The notes beneath the pieces are model-generated. The model was not told the DNA's origin. It saw only the letters and a program-made list of their open reading frames with translations, and made no database searches. 64,000 nt of DNA from NCBI GenBank assembly GCA_965248135.1, contig CBDFIN010000012.1, positions 1,116,001 to 1,180,000 of the forward strand, given 5' to 3'. This DNA comes from SZUA-100 sp965248135 (GTDB lineage: Bacteria > Pseudomonadota > Alphaproteobacteria > Rhizobiales > Rhizobiaceae). Positions 8,873 to 16,762 of the stretch are shown in pieces. The position numbers and the translations under genes were made by a program. The number at the start of each line of letters is the position of its first letter. Within the stretch, counting starts at the first letter, position 1.

Positions 8873-9750
8873 TTTGCCGCCTTTGGTGTCGCCATGCCGG
8901 GTTCCGCAACAACCGGGTTGGAACAGATGCCGATACTCTCGATTTCCACTTCGATGACTTCTCCCGGACGTAGCCAGCGCGGTGGTTTTTTGGCGTGCCC
9001 CACCCCAGGGGGTGTCCCCATAGCGATCATATCACCCGGGTTGAGTGTGGCGAATTCCGATATGGTAGCAATGGTGCGGGCAACAGACCACAACATATCG
9101 GCGGTCGAGGCGCTTTGCAGGATTTCATCGCCGACACGGGATTCGATTTTAAGGCCCGTTGCACCTTCCGGCAGTTCATCCGGCGTCACAACAACGCCAC
9201 CGACCGCACCAGTGGAGTCGAAATTCTTGCCGGGTGTCCACTGATGGGTTTTACGCTGATAATCGCGTACCGACCCATCATTGAACACAGTATATCCAAA
9301 CACATGGGAAAGGGCCGTATCCTCACTGATATGACGCCCACCCTTACCGATGATGACCATCAGCTCGACTTCATAATCCAGTTGTTCGGAGCATTGCGGC
9401 CGTACCATCGCTGCCCCAGCGGGAATTAGGGAATTCCCGCTGCGCATGAACAAGGCAGGGTATTGCGGAATATCGTATCCACCCTCCTTGATGTGATCAA
9501 TATAGTTCAGGCCCAGACATATGATCTTTCCGGGATGCGCAATTGGCAGTGCCGGGACAATCGACGACAACGCAACTGCCCCGCCAATGATTGCCAACGC
9601 CCAGATTTCAGAATCACACTTCGGTGAATAGATCAGACTGGTAAGATCATTGGCGATGGCTGGATTGGCTGTGGTCAGATTATAGGCCTTTTCGTCGCGG
9701 ACCAGGTAGACCGACCTGTTCTCACCGTCTTGACCGACAATAAATTTCAC
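8869..9750 (-). CDS. Fumarylacetoacetate hydrolase (FAH) family protein
   Basis: 293 residues. FAH-fold hallmarks are IICLGLNYIDHIKEGG, metal-binding acids in LDYEVELMVIIG, a conserved Lys in WTPGKNFDS, and MIAMGTPPGVG. The family cleaves C-C bonds in fumarylacetoacetate-type acids or hydrates and decarboxylates meta-cleavage products. It is the first gene of the minus-strand operon that ends with the intradiol dioxygenase. Together they suggest ring opening followed by hydrolysis of the product, though the exact substrate is unknown. Confidence 0.88.
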   Translation of the reverse strand: MKFIVGQDGENRSVYLVRDEKAYNLTTANPAIANDLTSLIYSPKCDSEIWALAIIGGAVALSSIVPALPIAHPGKIICLGLNYIDHIKEGGYDIPQYPALFMRSGNSLIPAGAAMVRPQCSEQLDYEVELMVIIGKGGRHISEDTALSHVFGYTVFNDGSVRDYQRKTHQWTPGKNFDSTGAVGGVVVTPDELPEGATGLKIESRVGDEILQSASTADMLWSVARTIATISEFATLNPGDMIAMGTPPGVGHAKKPPRWLRPGEVIEVEIESIGICSNPVVAEPGMATPKAAK

Positions 9751-9848
9751 GCACTCACCTTTCGCTTTTGTTTTGAATTTTTGACGATTATTATTGCTGT
9801 TGTCAAATAAAATCGATATTTTTAAGTAATCGGATTCAGGAGGAAATA
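9751..9848. promoter_or_regulatory. Divergent promoter region with inverted repeat
   Basis: This 98-bp AT-rich gap separates the FAH operon (minus) from the YciI-like gene (plus). It contains the inverted pair TTTGAC (9780-9785) and GTCAAA (9802-9807), a candidate operator for the nearby GntR-type regulator. An AGGAGG ribosome-binding site precedes the YciI-like start. The operator assignment is a guess from symmetry and position only. Confidence 0.35.
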
Positions 9849-10235
9849 ATGGTTAGTTGGACGGAATACAAAAGCATGGCCATGGAGCGTGGCTCACTTG
9901 CGCTGGAACTTTATGTGGTGATCAGCACCCCGGTGAAAGCCGGTGACGCGGTGAAGGCCGTTCTGCCGGATCATTTAAACTATCAGGCAGCGCAGGAAGC
10001 CGGTGGCAATCTGGCTTTTGCCGGTCCCCTATCCGATTTGTCGGGAGAGAGTATGGAAGGCGCCGGCCTTATAATATATCGGGCTGCTTCTTTTGACGAA
10101 GCACGGTCAATTGCGGAGAACGACCCGATGCACCAGACCAAAACCCGCGAGTTCACCATTCAGCGCTGGTTGGTCAATGAGGGCTCCTTCAATTTGAAAG
10201 TGGGACTTTCTGCTCAGCAGGTCATCTTTAGTTAG
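9849..10235 (+). CDS. YciI-like / muconolactone-isomerase-fold small protein
   Basis: 128 residues preceded by a clear AGGAGG. The ferredoxin-like fold of the YciI family is suggested by LYVVISTPVKAG near the start, the central LAFAGPLSDLSG, then SFDEARSIAENDPMHQ. Such proteins resemble muconolactone isomerase and may act on ring-cleavage products. Divergent transcription from the FAH/dioxygenase operon supports a part in the same pathway. The C-terminal 20 residues (GSFNLKVGLSAQQVIFS) look like an added strand. Confidence 0.75.
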   Translation: MVSWTEYKSMAMERGSLALELYVVISTPVKAGDAVKAVLPDHLNYQAAQEAGGNLAFAGPLSDLSGESMEGAGLIIYRAASFDEARSIAENDPMHQTKTREFTIQRWLVNEGSFNLKVGLSAQQVIFS

Positions 10236-10257
10236 TCGAATTACTGAGAAAAGTGTC

Positions 10258-10426
10258 CTAGTGGTTCTGTGCCAACATTTGCATCCGCCAGCGGCTCGTA
10301 CTTATGGCAAATGTTGGAATCATAAGAACCACTAGAATTCAATAAGTTGCTAGTGGTCTTTGTGGCCAAAACGCTTGTAAAAGAACGTGCTGAAAAGGGA
10401 TTCAAGCGTTTCGGCCAGACCACTAG
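10258..10426 (+). repeat. Composite CTAG-bounded hairpin repeat R2 (A-spacer-B)
   Basis: Two long imperfect palindromes, each starting and ending with CTAG. A (10258-10335) has arms CTAGTGGTTCT...CCAACATTTGC and its reverse. B (10350-10426) has arms CTAGTGGTCT...GGCCAAAACGCTTG and its reverse. They are joined by the 14-base spacer AATTCAATAAGTTG. Essentially the same unit occurs in reverse complement at 41567-41735. The right-hand CTAG contains the TAG stop codon of the neighbouring flavoprotein gene. No coding capacity. Confidence 0.85.
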
Positions 10427-12873
10427 CAAAGCACTTTCTTGCGCATTGGGTCGTAAGCGGCTTGGGTAAGCAGCGTTGCGGCGCTTCGTTCACCTGAGGA
10501 CTCAACTTCGAAGCTGGTCTTGGCAAGATGTCTGCTCGGCACATAGCCGAGCACCAGGCTCTTCCCGACTGTGTAGCCAAAATTGCCGCTGGTAGATTGG
10601 CCAACCGGTATCCCATCGGCCAGGATCGCCTCGCCTCCAAATACCGGCAGCGGCTCGTCAAGCGCAAGACATACAAGCTTTTGCCGCACCCCCTCATCCC
10701 TTATCCGGCGCAATGCCTCGGCACCGACAAAATTGTGCTTTCGCCAACCGACCACAAAACCAAGCCCTGCCTCAATCGGGTTGTAGTCCGGTGTAATGTC
10801 GACACCCCAAGCCAGATGCCGTTTTTCAATCCGCAGACTGTCAATTGCGCGATAGCCGATATTGCTGATGCCGAAATCCTGACCGGCTTCATGCAGGCGT
10901 TCATAGGCAAACTCTACAAACTCGACCGGAATGTAGAGTTCAAAACCAAGCTCGCCGGTATAAGTAACACGGAAGGCCAGCGCCGGCGCATAGCCGATGA
11001 GGATCTCCTGTGTGGTCATGAACGGCAACCCGCTATGACTAACATCGCCATGGCAAACTCTTTCCAACACCTGCCGGGAAAGCGGCCCTGATAGATTGAT
11101 GACGCCACAGGCGTTTGAAATGTCCCTGATCTGCACCCGTTCACTGTTGCCGGTAAATTGCGTTAGGCAATAGTTCATCCAGCTAAGATCACGTACGCCG
11201 GTACCGGAACTGGTTATCAACCAGAAGCAGTCCGTTGATCGGCAAATGACCGTAACATCTGCCTCAATACCACCGCGCTCGTTGCACAATTGGGTATAGG
11301 CGGCGCGCCCGGGCCGCGGGCTGATGTTGGCAGCACAGATATATTGCATGAAATCTGCGGCATTAGCGCCGCAAATCTCAAACTTGGTGAACGAAGACTG
11401 ATCAATCAGCACTACACCCTCGCGGGCGGCCATGTGTTCGTGGCCAATCGTATCGATTTCATGCGCACGGCTATAACTGCCAATAGCAGCACCCGTGGCG
11501 CCATTCACTGCAAACCAGTTCGGCCGTTCCCAGCCGAATTTGGAACCGAAAACGGCACCCTGTTGTTTCAACGTCTGATAAAGCGGGCTGCGGCGGACGC
11601 CCCTTGCACTTTCCAGCTCCACGCCCGGCCAATGAATGGCGTAGTATTTCGAGTAGCTCTCGACCGCCCGGTCATGCAGGAAATCTGCACCGGCATGGAG
11701 CGGCCCGAAGCGGCGAATATCGAAGGCCCACAAGTCGAGCCCGGGGTCGCCATGCATGATCCAGTTGGCGGCCGCCTTGCCCGCTCCACCTGATGCTGCG
11801 ATGCCGGAGGTAAAAGCACAAGCGGCAAAGAAATTGCCGATGCCCGGTACCGGTCCCATGACCGGTTCACCGTCAGGGGAAATCGGTATCGGCCCATTGA
11901 TAATGGTACGTACGCCCAGTTCACCGAGGATTGGCAATCGGGCCAGCGCTGGCTCGAAAAACTCCTCGATCCGGTCCAGCTCCGCATCGAACAGATGGCG
12001 TTCATTCTGCCATGGAAAGCCTGCATGCGGATTTACCTTGCGGGTGGTCGCTTCCCAGCCGCCGATAGCCAGTGCGCCGGCTTCCGGCTTGACATAGTAG
12101 CGCCCATCCGGATCGCGCAGGGCAGGCAGATCGGCGGAAATTGCATCATTCTTTTCCGTCACCAGATATTGGTGCTCGACCACGCCGGCGGGAATATCGG
12201 CCCCTGCCATCCAGCCTACCTGGCGCGCCCAGATGCCGGCGGCGTTGACCACCAGATTCGGTCTAATAGTGCCATTGTCGGTCACGACGGAGACAATGTC
12301 GCCGTTTTTTACTACCAGATCTTCGACCATCACCCCTTCGAAAATCCGTCCACCATATTTGCGGAACCCGCGTGCATAGGCCTGGGTCAGCCCGTTGGGG
12401 TCGATATAACCATCATCGGCAATGAACGCCGCACCAACCAGATCGCCGGTTTCCATCAGCGGATAGAGCCTGCGCGCTTCGGCCGGTGACATCATTTGCA
12501 TGTCGAAGCCAACCGCGCGGGCAGATGAATAAGATCGAAGCAGCTCCTTCCAGCGATCCTCGGTACTGGCGATGCGCAGGCTACCGACCTTGCGCCATCC
12601 CGGGTCCTGCCCGGTATCAGCCTCAAGCGCCTCAAATAGCTTAACACTGTCATTCATCAACGCCATCAGATTCTGTTGCGAGCGGAACTGGCCAACGAGA
12701 CCGGCAGCGTGCCATGTCGCGCCTTCGGTGAGTTGCGATTTCTCCAATAAAATCACGTCTCTGGCGCCAAACCTGGCCAAATGATAGGCAATACTGGTGC
12801 CGATGGCACCGCCGCCGATGACTACAATATTGGCACTATCTGGGAATTGACGGGACATGAGGCGACGTTTCAA
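10423..12873 (-). CDS. Dimethylglycine/sarcosine dehydrogenase-like flavoprotein
   Basis: 816 residues. An N-terminal DAO fold with the dinucleotide motif VVIGGGAIGTSIAYHLA (about 18-35) includes TWHAAGLVGQFR, whose His is the usual covalent FAD site. An FAO-type middle domain follows, then GcvT-like folate-binding domains (about 430-816). The family oxidatively demethylates N-methylated glycines and passes the one-carbon unit to tetrahydrofolate. The start overlaps the stop of the MttB-like gene by four bases, indicating a coupled pair for methylated-amine use. The TAG stop (10423-10425) lies within the CTAG end of repeat R2, so the original 3' end may have been replaced or the element may have inserted at the stop. 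Confidence 0.88.
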   Translation of the reverse strand: MKRRLMSRQFPDSANIVVIGGGAIGTSIAYHLARFGARDVILLEKSQLTEGATWHAAGLVGQFRSQQNLMALMNDSVKLFEALEADTGQDPGWRKVGSLRIASTEDRWKELLRSYSSARAVGFDMQMMSPAEARRLYPLMETGDLVGAAFIADDGYIDPNGLTQAYARGFRKYGGRIFEGVMVEDLVVKNGDIVSVVTDNGTIRPNLVVNAAGIWARQVGWMAGADIPAGVVEHQYLVTEKNDAISADLPALRDPDGRYYVKPEAGALAIGGWEATTRKVNPHAGFPWQNERHLFDAELDRIEEFFEPALARLPILGELGVRTIINGPIPISPDGEPVMGPVPGIGNFFAACAFTSGIAASGGAGKAAANWIMHGDPGLDLWAFDIRRFGPLHAGADFLHDRAVESYSKYYAIHWPGVELESARGVRRSPLYQTLKQQGAVFGSKFGWERPNWFAVNGATGAAIGSYSRAHEIDTIGHEHMAAREGVVLIDQSSFTKFEICGANAADFMQYICAANISPRPGRAAYTQLCNERGGIEADVTVICRSTDCFWLITSSGTGVRDLSWMNYCLTQFTGNSERVQIRDISNACGVINLSGPLSRQVLERVCHGDVSHSGLPFMTTQEILIGYAPALAFRVTYTGELGFELYIPVEFVEFAYERLHEAGQDFGISNIGYRAIDSLRIEKRHLAWGVDITPDYNPIEAGLGFVVGWRKHNFVGAEALRRIRDEGVRQKLVCLALDEPLPVFGGEAILADGIPVGQSTSGNFGYTVGKSLVLGYVPSRHLAKTSFEVESSGERSAATLLTQAAYDPMRKKVLC

Positions 12874-14396
12874 ACCTTTATGGCGTTGCGGTTGCGGCGG
12901 GTAACGCGGCGTTTGCGGGCCGGACTACCAGCGTTATTACCGATATGTGTCCAGCCCCGCTGGGGCTTGGAATCCGTTGCGACCAGTCCAGAAAATTCTG
13001 CCCGGATGCGGTGATCGGTTGCAATATCTATCGCATGGTCGTTTGGCTTTGACAGAATTGCCAGCGCCCGGTTGAGGGCACGTTGATGAATTGTCGATGA
13101 GCCCTCAAGCGCCCATTTCTCGCGCAGTTGGCGATCGGCCAGCTGCGGCATGAAGGTGGCCGACGTCATTTTTTCAAGCGTTTGCGGATTATCGGCGAAC
13201 ATGCCGGCAGGACCGGTCTGTTTGATCTCCTCAACACTTGCTGCCCGGGGCGAAAAGTCGAAACCATTACGCACCTTTTTAATCATGCCGGCGATTTCAT
13301 GATCAATCATCAGCTGGCCGAAATCGAATGACATCAGCGCATCCTGCAATCCGGCCATGACGATGAAATCCACCCCCGACAGCGCGCCGATCAGCGGCGA
13401 CATGCCCTTTTCAAACCCGGCCTGGGCATCGGCGACCTTAGCGTTCGTCAACCCCAGATAGCCGCCAGCCGGCACGTTATAAAAGCGCGCCATTTGGCAT
13501 ACGGCGGAATTCATCATACCGACCTCAATAGCGCCCGGCGCATAGGCACCGTCGCGCATGTCAGCAAAAACGGGAAGGAAATTATATATCTGCTCTGTGC
13601 CCTGGCGGCACATCTGGGCAAGTGATGCGGCGGCCAGCCATTCCGCATTCATGATTGTCAACATGCCGGATAGTGACATGGGTGTCGACAGCCCGCCCAT
13701 CGGCGCGATGGTGCCGTAGGCGGTAATACCCTTTTCGGCGAAATACATCATTGTCTCGGTACTGTCGTAGTCCATGGTAAGCGGCGAAACGATGGCGCAG
13801 TATCCGAAGTTGATGAACGGCCGCTCCCAAAAAGCCTCCTTCGAGCCGGCAATAAGTTCACCCAGCCGCAGCACCTGTTCGGCCTCGTGCTTGCTGTAAA
13901 CCGAGGTGCGCACCGGTTTGACACAGTTCTTCAGCGCAGCATAAAACCGGGTCAGGCTGAACTGGTCGTCGGGCGCATCATCGGCCAAGGTCGAGATCGA
14001 GAACAGATCGATAGCATCGAGATGGCTTACAATATGGGCGATGCGGGCAATGTCGCTTGAGGTGGAACGCCGCGTTGCGCCGGTTGCCGGGTCGACTATA
14101 TCGGGTGCCGAACTTGCGGTGGCAATCACCGGCAATTTGCGCGGCAAGGTTACGTCATAAGCCGGGTCACGACCGCGCAAGGTGATCTTCGGTGGCACCA
14201 GCTTGCGGTATTTCTCAACCACGGCTGCCGGAATACGCACCAGTTCGGTGCCATGATCGACAATGGCACCATGTTCAGCAAATCGCTTGCGCGCTTTCTC
14301 GTTGCGCACAATAAGCCCCGCCTCCTCGAGAATCTCAAGCGAAGCCTCATGTATGTAAGCAATATCATCTTCACTCAGATACGAGAAAAACTGCAT
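12870..14396 (-). CDS. MttB-superfamily (trimethylamine methyltransferase-like) protein, non-pyrrolysine
   Basis: About 508 residues from the ATG at 14396; a GTG at 14429 would add 11. The TIM-barrel of the MttB superfamily (COG5598) is recognised by LSEDDIAYIHEASLEILEE at the N-terminus, the central glycine-rich APMGGLSTPMSLSG, and YLGLTNAKVADAQAG. There is no in-frame amber codon, so it is one of the non-pyrrolysine relatives, some of which demethylate glycine betaine or similar quaternary amines. It is coupled to the dimethylglycine-dehydrogenase-like gene. No corrinoid protein gene is nearby, so the methyl acceptor is unclear. The C-terminus is unusually Arg/Lys-rich (SPARKRRVTRRNRNAIKV). 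Confidence 0.85.
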   Translation of the reverse strand: MQFFSYLSEDDIAYIHEASLEILEEAGLIVRNEKARKRFAEHGAIVDHGTELVRIPAAVVEKYRKLVPPKITLRGRDPAYDVTLPRKLPVIATASSAPDIVDPATGATRRSTSSDIARIAHIVSHLDAIDLFSISTLADDAPDDQFSLTRFYAALKNCVKPVRTSVYSKHEAEQVLRLGELIAGSKEAFWERPFINFGYCAIVSPLTMDYDSTETMMYFAEKGITAYGTIAPMGGLSTPMSLSGMLTIMNAEWLAAASLAQMCRQGTEQIYNFLPVFADMRDGAYAPGAIEVGMMNSAVCQMARFYNVPAGGYLGLTNAKVADAQAGFEKGMSPLIGALSGVDFIVMAGLQDALMSFDFGQLMIDHEIAGMIKKVRNGFDFSPRAASVEEIKQTGPAGMFADNPQTLEKMTSATFMPQLADRQLREKWALEGSSTIHQRALNRALAILSKPNDHAIDIATDHRIRAEFSGLVATDSKPQRGWTHIGNNAGSPARKRRVTRRNRNAIKV

Positions 14397-14701
14397 TGCG
14401 GTGGTTATCCAAAAACGAAATCGGACCACAGGAGCTTATGGCCGAAACAGCGCTTCGGTCGCGGGCATAATAGAAATTGCAGATATAATTGCAAACAATG
14501 TAATTGGTATCTAAGACATCATATTTGTTATAGCTCGGGATATGGAGAGCGCAGGGCTATCCGGAAAACCATTTCGCCGGTACGCGCCTGACCACAGTTT
14601 GCGTCCCTTTTCCCGCCGCCCCTATGTCAGCAGTGAATAAAAGTACTTTTACAGGTGCCAAACGAACTTCTCATATGCACTTGAGATCTTCATGACACGC
14701 C
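14397..14701. promoter_or_regulatory. Upstream region of the MttB/DMGDH pair
   Basis: About 300 bases without a gene between the methylamine pair and the IS30 element. An inverted repeat TTGCA-N8-TGCAA at 14477-14494 lies about 80 bases upstream of the MttB start and is a candidate operator. The flanks are AT-rich. I cannot identify a convincing -35/-10 pair. Confidence 0.35.
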
Positions 14702-15912
14702 CCTTCAACATTGAAATGCAACATTTTGCTCACATTCCTTTGAAAAGGCCTCATATGGGGTTTTGTATTCGAGACATTTTCTTGGACGTTGGTTCAGCTT
14801 GTCTTCGACGATCTGAACTTCGGCTTTTGTCAGCTTAGTGAAATCGGTACCCTTTGGGAAGTATTGGCGAACAAGACCGTTGGTATGTTCGTTGAGGCCG
14901 CGCTGCCATGAGTGATAGGGCTTGGCGAAATAGATGTCGCATTGCAATATTTTGGCGATCTTTTTGTGCCCGGCGAATTCTTTGCCATTGTCATACGTGA
15001 TGGTTTTGATGAACGCTTTGAGCTTTGAAAGCGTCTTGCCGCAGGCCTTTTGCACGCTGTCCTTTGATTTGTCGCGCAACAGAACCAGCTTGGTGTATTT
15101 TGATTTTCGATCGACATGAGAAAGAATGGCACCCTTGTGGTTTTTGCCGATGATAGTATCGCCCTCCCAGTCGCCAACACGGCTTTTGGTTTCGACGATT
15201 TCGGGACGTTCCTCAATGTCAACCCGCCCTGGAATGAGGCCGCGACCGGCTGTTTTCGTGCCGCGTCGATTGTATTTTTTGCCGCGATGGCGCAGGCAAG
15301 TCCATAATTTGCCACCCTTTTTTTTGTCCGCCCAGATGTGGCGGTAAATCCACTCGTGTGAGACGAAGAGCCCGTTTCGAGCCAGCCAGCCGCTGATCTG
15401 ATCGGGGCTCCACTGCCATTTCGTCAGCAGGCTTTCAATGAGTTCGACGCGCTCAACGGTCATTTTACGCGGCACACAAGAGGCCTTTTTGCGCCGCTCA
15501 CACGCCTTGTCATGCGCTTGTTTAAAGCGATAACCACATTTGCCCTTGTTGCGCTGCAACTCTCGGGTGATAGTCGAACGCTCAACGCCAATCTGGCGGG
15601 CAATTTGGGCGCGGCAGAGACCGGTTTGCAAAAGTGTGTAAATCTGGCATCTTTGATCATAGGCCAGATGGTGATGTCCTTTGGGCATAATATCCTCCGT
15701 GAGATGTGGTGTCCCATACGAGGATTGCAGCCATCTGGCTAAATAATCAAAGGCATAATGGAATGGTTTGACGAGTTTTGCGGATTTTCCGGTCGGCCTC
15801 AAGGGTGCTGCGCATCGCTACGCGACAATGCCCTTGACCCCGCCCACCAAATCCGCAAACAAAAATCATATTCCATCAGCAAACAAATGTTGCGTTTCGG
15901 AGTTGAACCGGG
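14702..15912 (-). mobile_element. IS30-family insertion sequence
   Basis: A transposase gene is enclosed by imperfect terminal inverted repeats of about 25 bp: TTGAAATGCAACATTT at 14711-14726 matches the reverse complement of AAATGTTGCGTTTCGG at 15885-15900, and similarity continues outward (TTCAAC against GTTGAA). The roughly 200 bases between the right repeat and the transposase start are non-coding. Total length of about 1.2 kb suits the family. No target-site duplication could be assigned. The transposase is intact, so the element may be active or recent. Confidence 0.8.
14705..15688 (-). CDS. IS30-family transposase
   Basis: 327 residues from the ATG at 15688, which follows ACGGAGGAT. 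An N-terminal helix-turn-helix (LAYDQRCQIYTLLQTG, then IARQIGVERSTITRELQRN) precedes a DDE catalytic core: D in VGDWEGDTIIG, D in KTITYDNGKEF, E in RGLNEHTNGLVRQYF. The C-terminal LNQRPRKCLEYKTPYEAF is typical of IS30. The frame is uninterrupted and the length matches full-size family members. It catalyses cut-and-paste or circle-intermediate transposition of its own element. Confidence 0.95.
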   Translation of the reverse strand: MPKGHHHLAYDQRCQIYTLLQTGLCRAQIARQIGVERSTITRELQRNKGKCGYRFKQAHDKACERRKKASCVPRKMTVERVELIESLLTKWQWSPDQISGWLARNGLFVSHEWIYRHIWADKKKGGKLWTCLRHRGKKYNRRGTKTAGRGLIPGRVDIEERPEIVETKSRVGDWEGDTIIGKNHKGAILSHVDRKSKYTKLVLLRDKSKDSVQKACGKTLSKLKAFIKTITYDNGKEFAGHKKIAKILQCDIYFAKPYHSWQRGLNEHTNGLVRQYFPKGTDFTKLTKAEVQIVEDKLNQRPRKCLEYKTPYEAFSKECEQNVAFQC

Positions 15913-16029
15913 GACAGATAAAACAAGGCAAGCCGGACCACGGCAATCGCTTGAAAGCGATTTGCACGTATTTTGTTAGTTTGCTCCGCTGCGGGCGGTT
16001 CTTTGCGGCGCTTTCAGCGCCTCAATCAC

Positions 16030-16142
16030 CGTCCTCACATGAGCAATGCTCAGGGCTGACCCGAATTCCCGAGATTTTTCTTTGAAAAAATCCCTCCATT
16101 CGGGCGCCATGCGGATAAACTTTCTTTCAAGCGATCGCCGTG
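16030..16142 (-). repeat. Dispersed repeat R3, copy 1
   Basis: A roughly 110-base segment shared in inverted orientation with 42756-42867. Landmarks are CGATCGCTTGAAAGAAAGTT, GGCGCCCGAATGGAGGGATT, AAATCTCGGGAATTCGGGTC and GAGCATTGCTCATGTGAGGA. The centre is an imperfect palindrome around the ATTTTT/AAAAAT arms. A smaller perfect palindrome, AATCGCTTGAAAGCGATT, lies just outside at about 15949. The repeat directly precedes the promoter of the XRE-cupin gene. Confidence 0.7.
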
Positions 16143-16158
16143 TGTCGGATCGCAGTGC

Positions 16159-16210
16159 TTGACTCTCCCTGTTGGGATTATATAATGGAATAATGTCCAC
16201 TATAATGGAC
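16159..16210 (+). promoter_or_regulatory. Sigma-70-type promoter and palindromic operator of the XRE-cupin gene
   Basis: TTGACT (16159-16164) and TATAAT (16181-16186) are separated by 16 bases, close to consensus. The expected transcription start falls at about 16193, on or next to the first ATG, so the message may be leaderless. The palindrome GTCCACTATAATGGAC (16195-16210) covers the start region and is a good candidate for autoregulation by the XRE protein. Confidence 0.65.
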
Positions 16211-16762
16211 GAACTTGCCAATAGCATTGCTTCCCGTGTTCGCGCCGAGCGAGAAGTGCGGAAATGGTCGCTGGCTGACCTTGCCAAACGATCCGACGTT
16301 TCCAAAGCCATGATCAGCAAGATTGAACGCGGCGAATCGAGCCCCACAACGACCGTGCTTGGTCGTTTGTGCGGCGCATTCGGTCTCACTTTATCAACCT
16401 TCCTGACTAGGGCCGAGGGCCAGACCGGTCAGTTGATCCGGGCAGCGGAGCAGCCAAGCTGGATTGATCCGGAAACTGGCTGTGTCCGAAAATTGGTTTC
16501 GCCCAACGCCGGCGGGCCGATAGAAATAGTCACAGTTGATCTGCCTGCCGGCGCCGAGATTTCGTTTCCCGCATCCCTTTATACCGCTTTTTATCAAATC
16601 GTCCTGGTTCTATCCGGCCGGCTCTCGCTGGCGCAGGAAGAGAGCGATCATCTTCTCAATGCCGGTGACTGCCTTGAAATGGGGCCGCCATCAAAATCCG
16701 TATTTCAAAACCAGACTAAAAAACCCTGCCGTTACCTCGTTGCGGCAAGTCGCAGGGAATGA
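16193..16762 (+). CDS. XRE-family regulator with C-terminal cupin domain
   Basis: 189 residues from the ATG at 16193 (a second in-frame ATG is at 16205). The N-terminal helix-turn-helix spans about residues 10-65 (LADLAKRSDVSKAMISKIER, then SSPTTTVLGRLCGAFG). A C-terminal cupin barrel follows (VLVLSGRLSLAQEE, then LNAGDCLEMGPPSKSVF). This PuuR/SutR-like architecture usually controls an adjacent amine or amino-acid enzyme in response to its substrate. Its stop overlaps the start of the aminotransferase-fold gene (ATGA), so the two form an operon. Confidence 0.88.
   Translation: MSTIMDELANSIASRVRAEREVRKWSLADLAKRSDVSKAMISKIERGESSPTTTVLGRLCGAFGLTLSTFLTRAEGQTGQLIRAAEQPSWIDPETGCVRKLVSPNAGGPIEIVTVDLPAGAEISFPASLYTAFYQIVLVLSGRLSLAQEESDHLLNAGDCLEMGPPSKSVFQNQTKKPCRYLVAASRRE

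Noticed and set aside
12870..14429. Possible pyrrolysine-containing methyltransferase
   Set aside because: The MttB-like frame is complete without any in-frame TAG, so it belongs to the non-pyrrolysine branch.
15976..16389. A minus-strand open frame containing EWRDFFKEKSREFGSALSIA
   Set aside because: It translates repeat R3 and the antisense of the XRE gene. A similar peptide appears at 42768 only because R3 is repeated.
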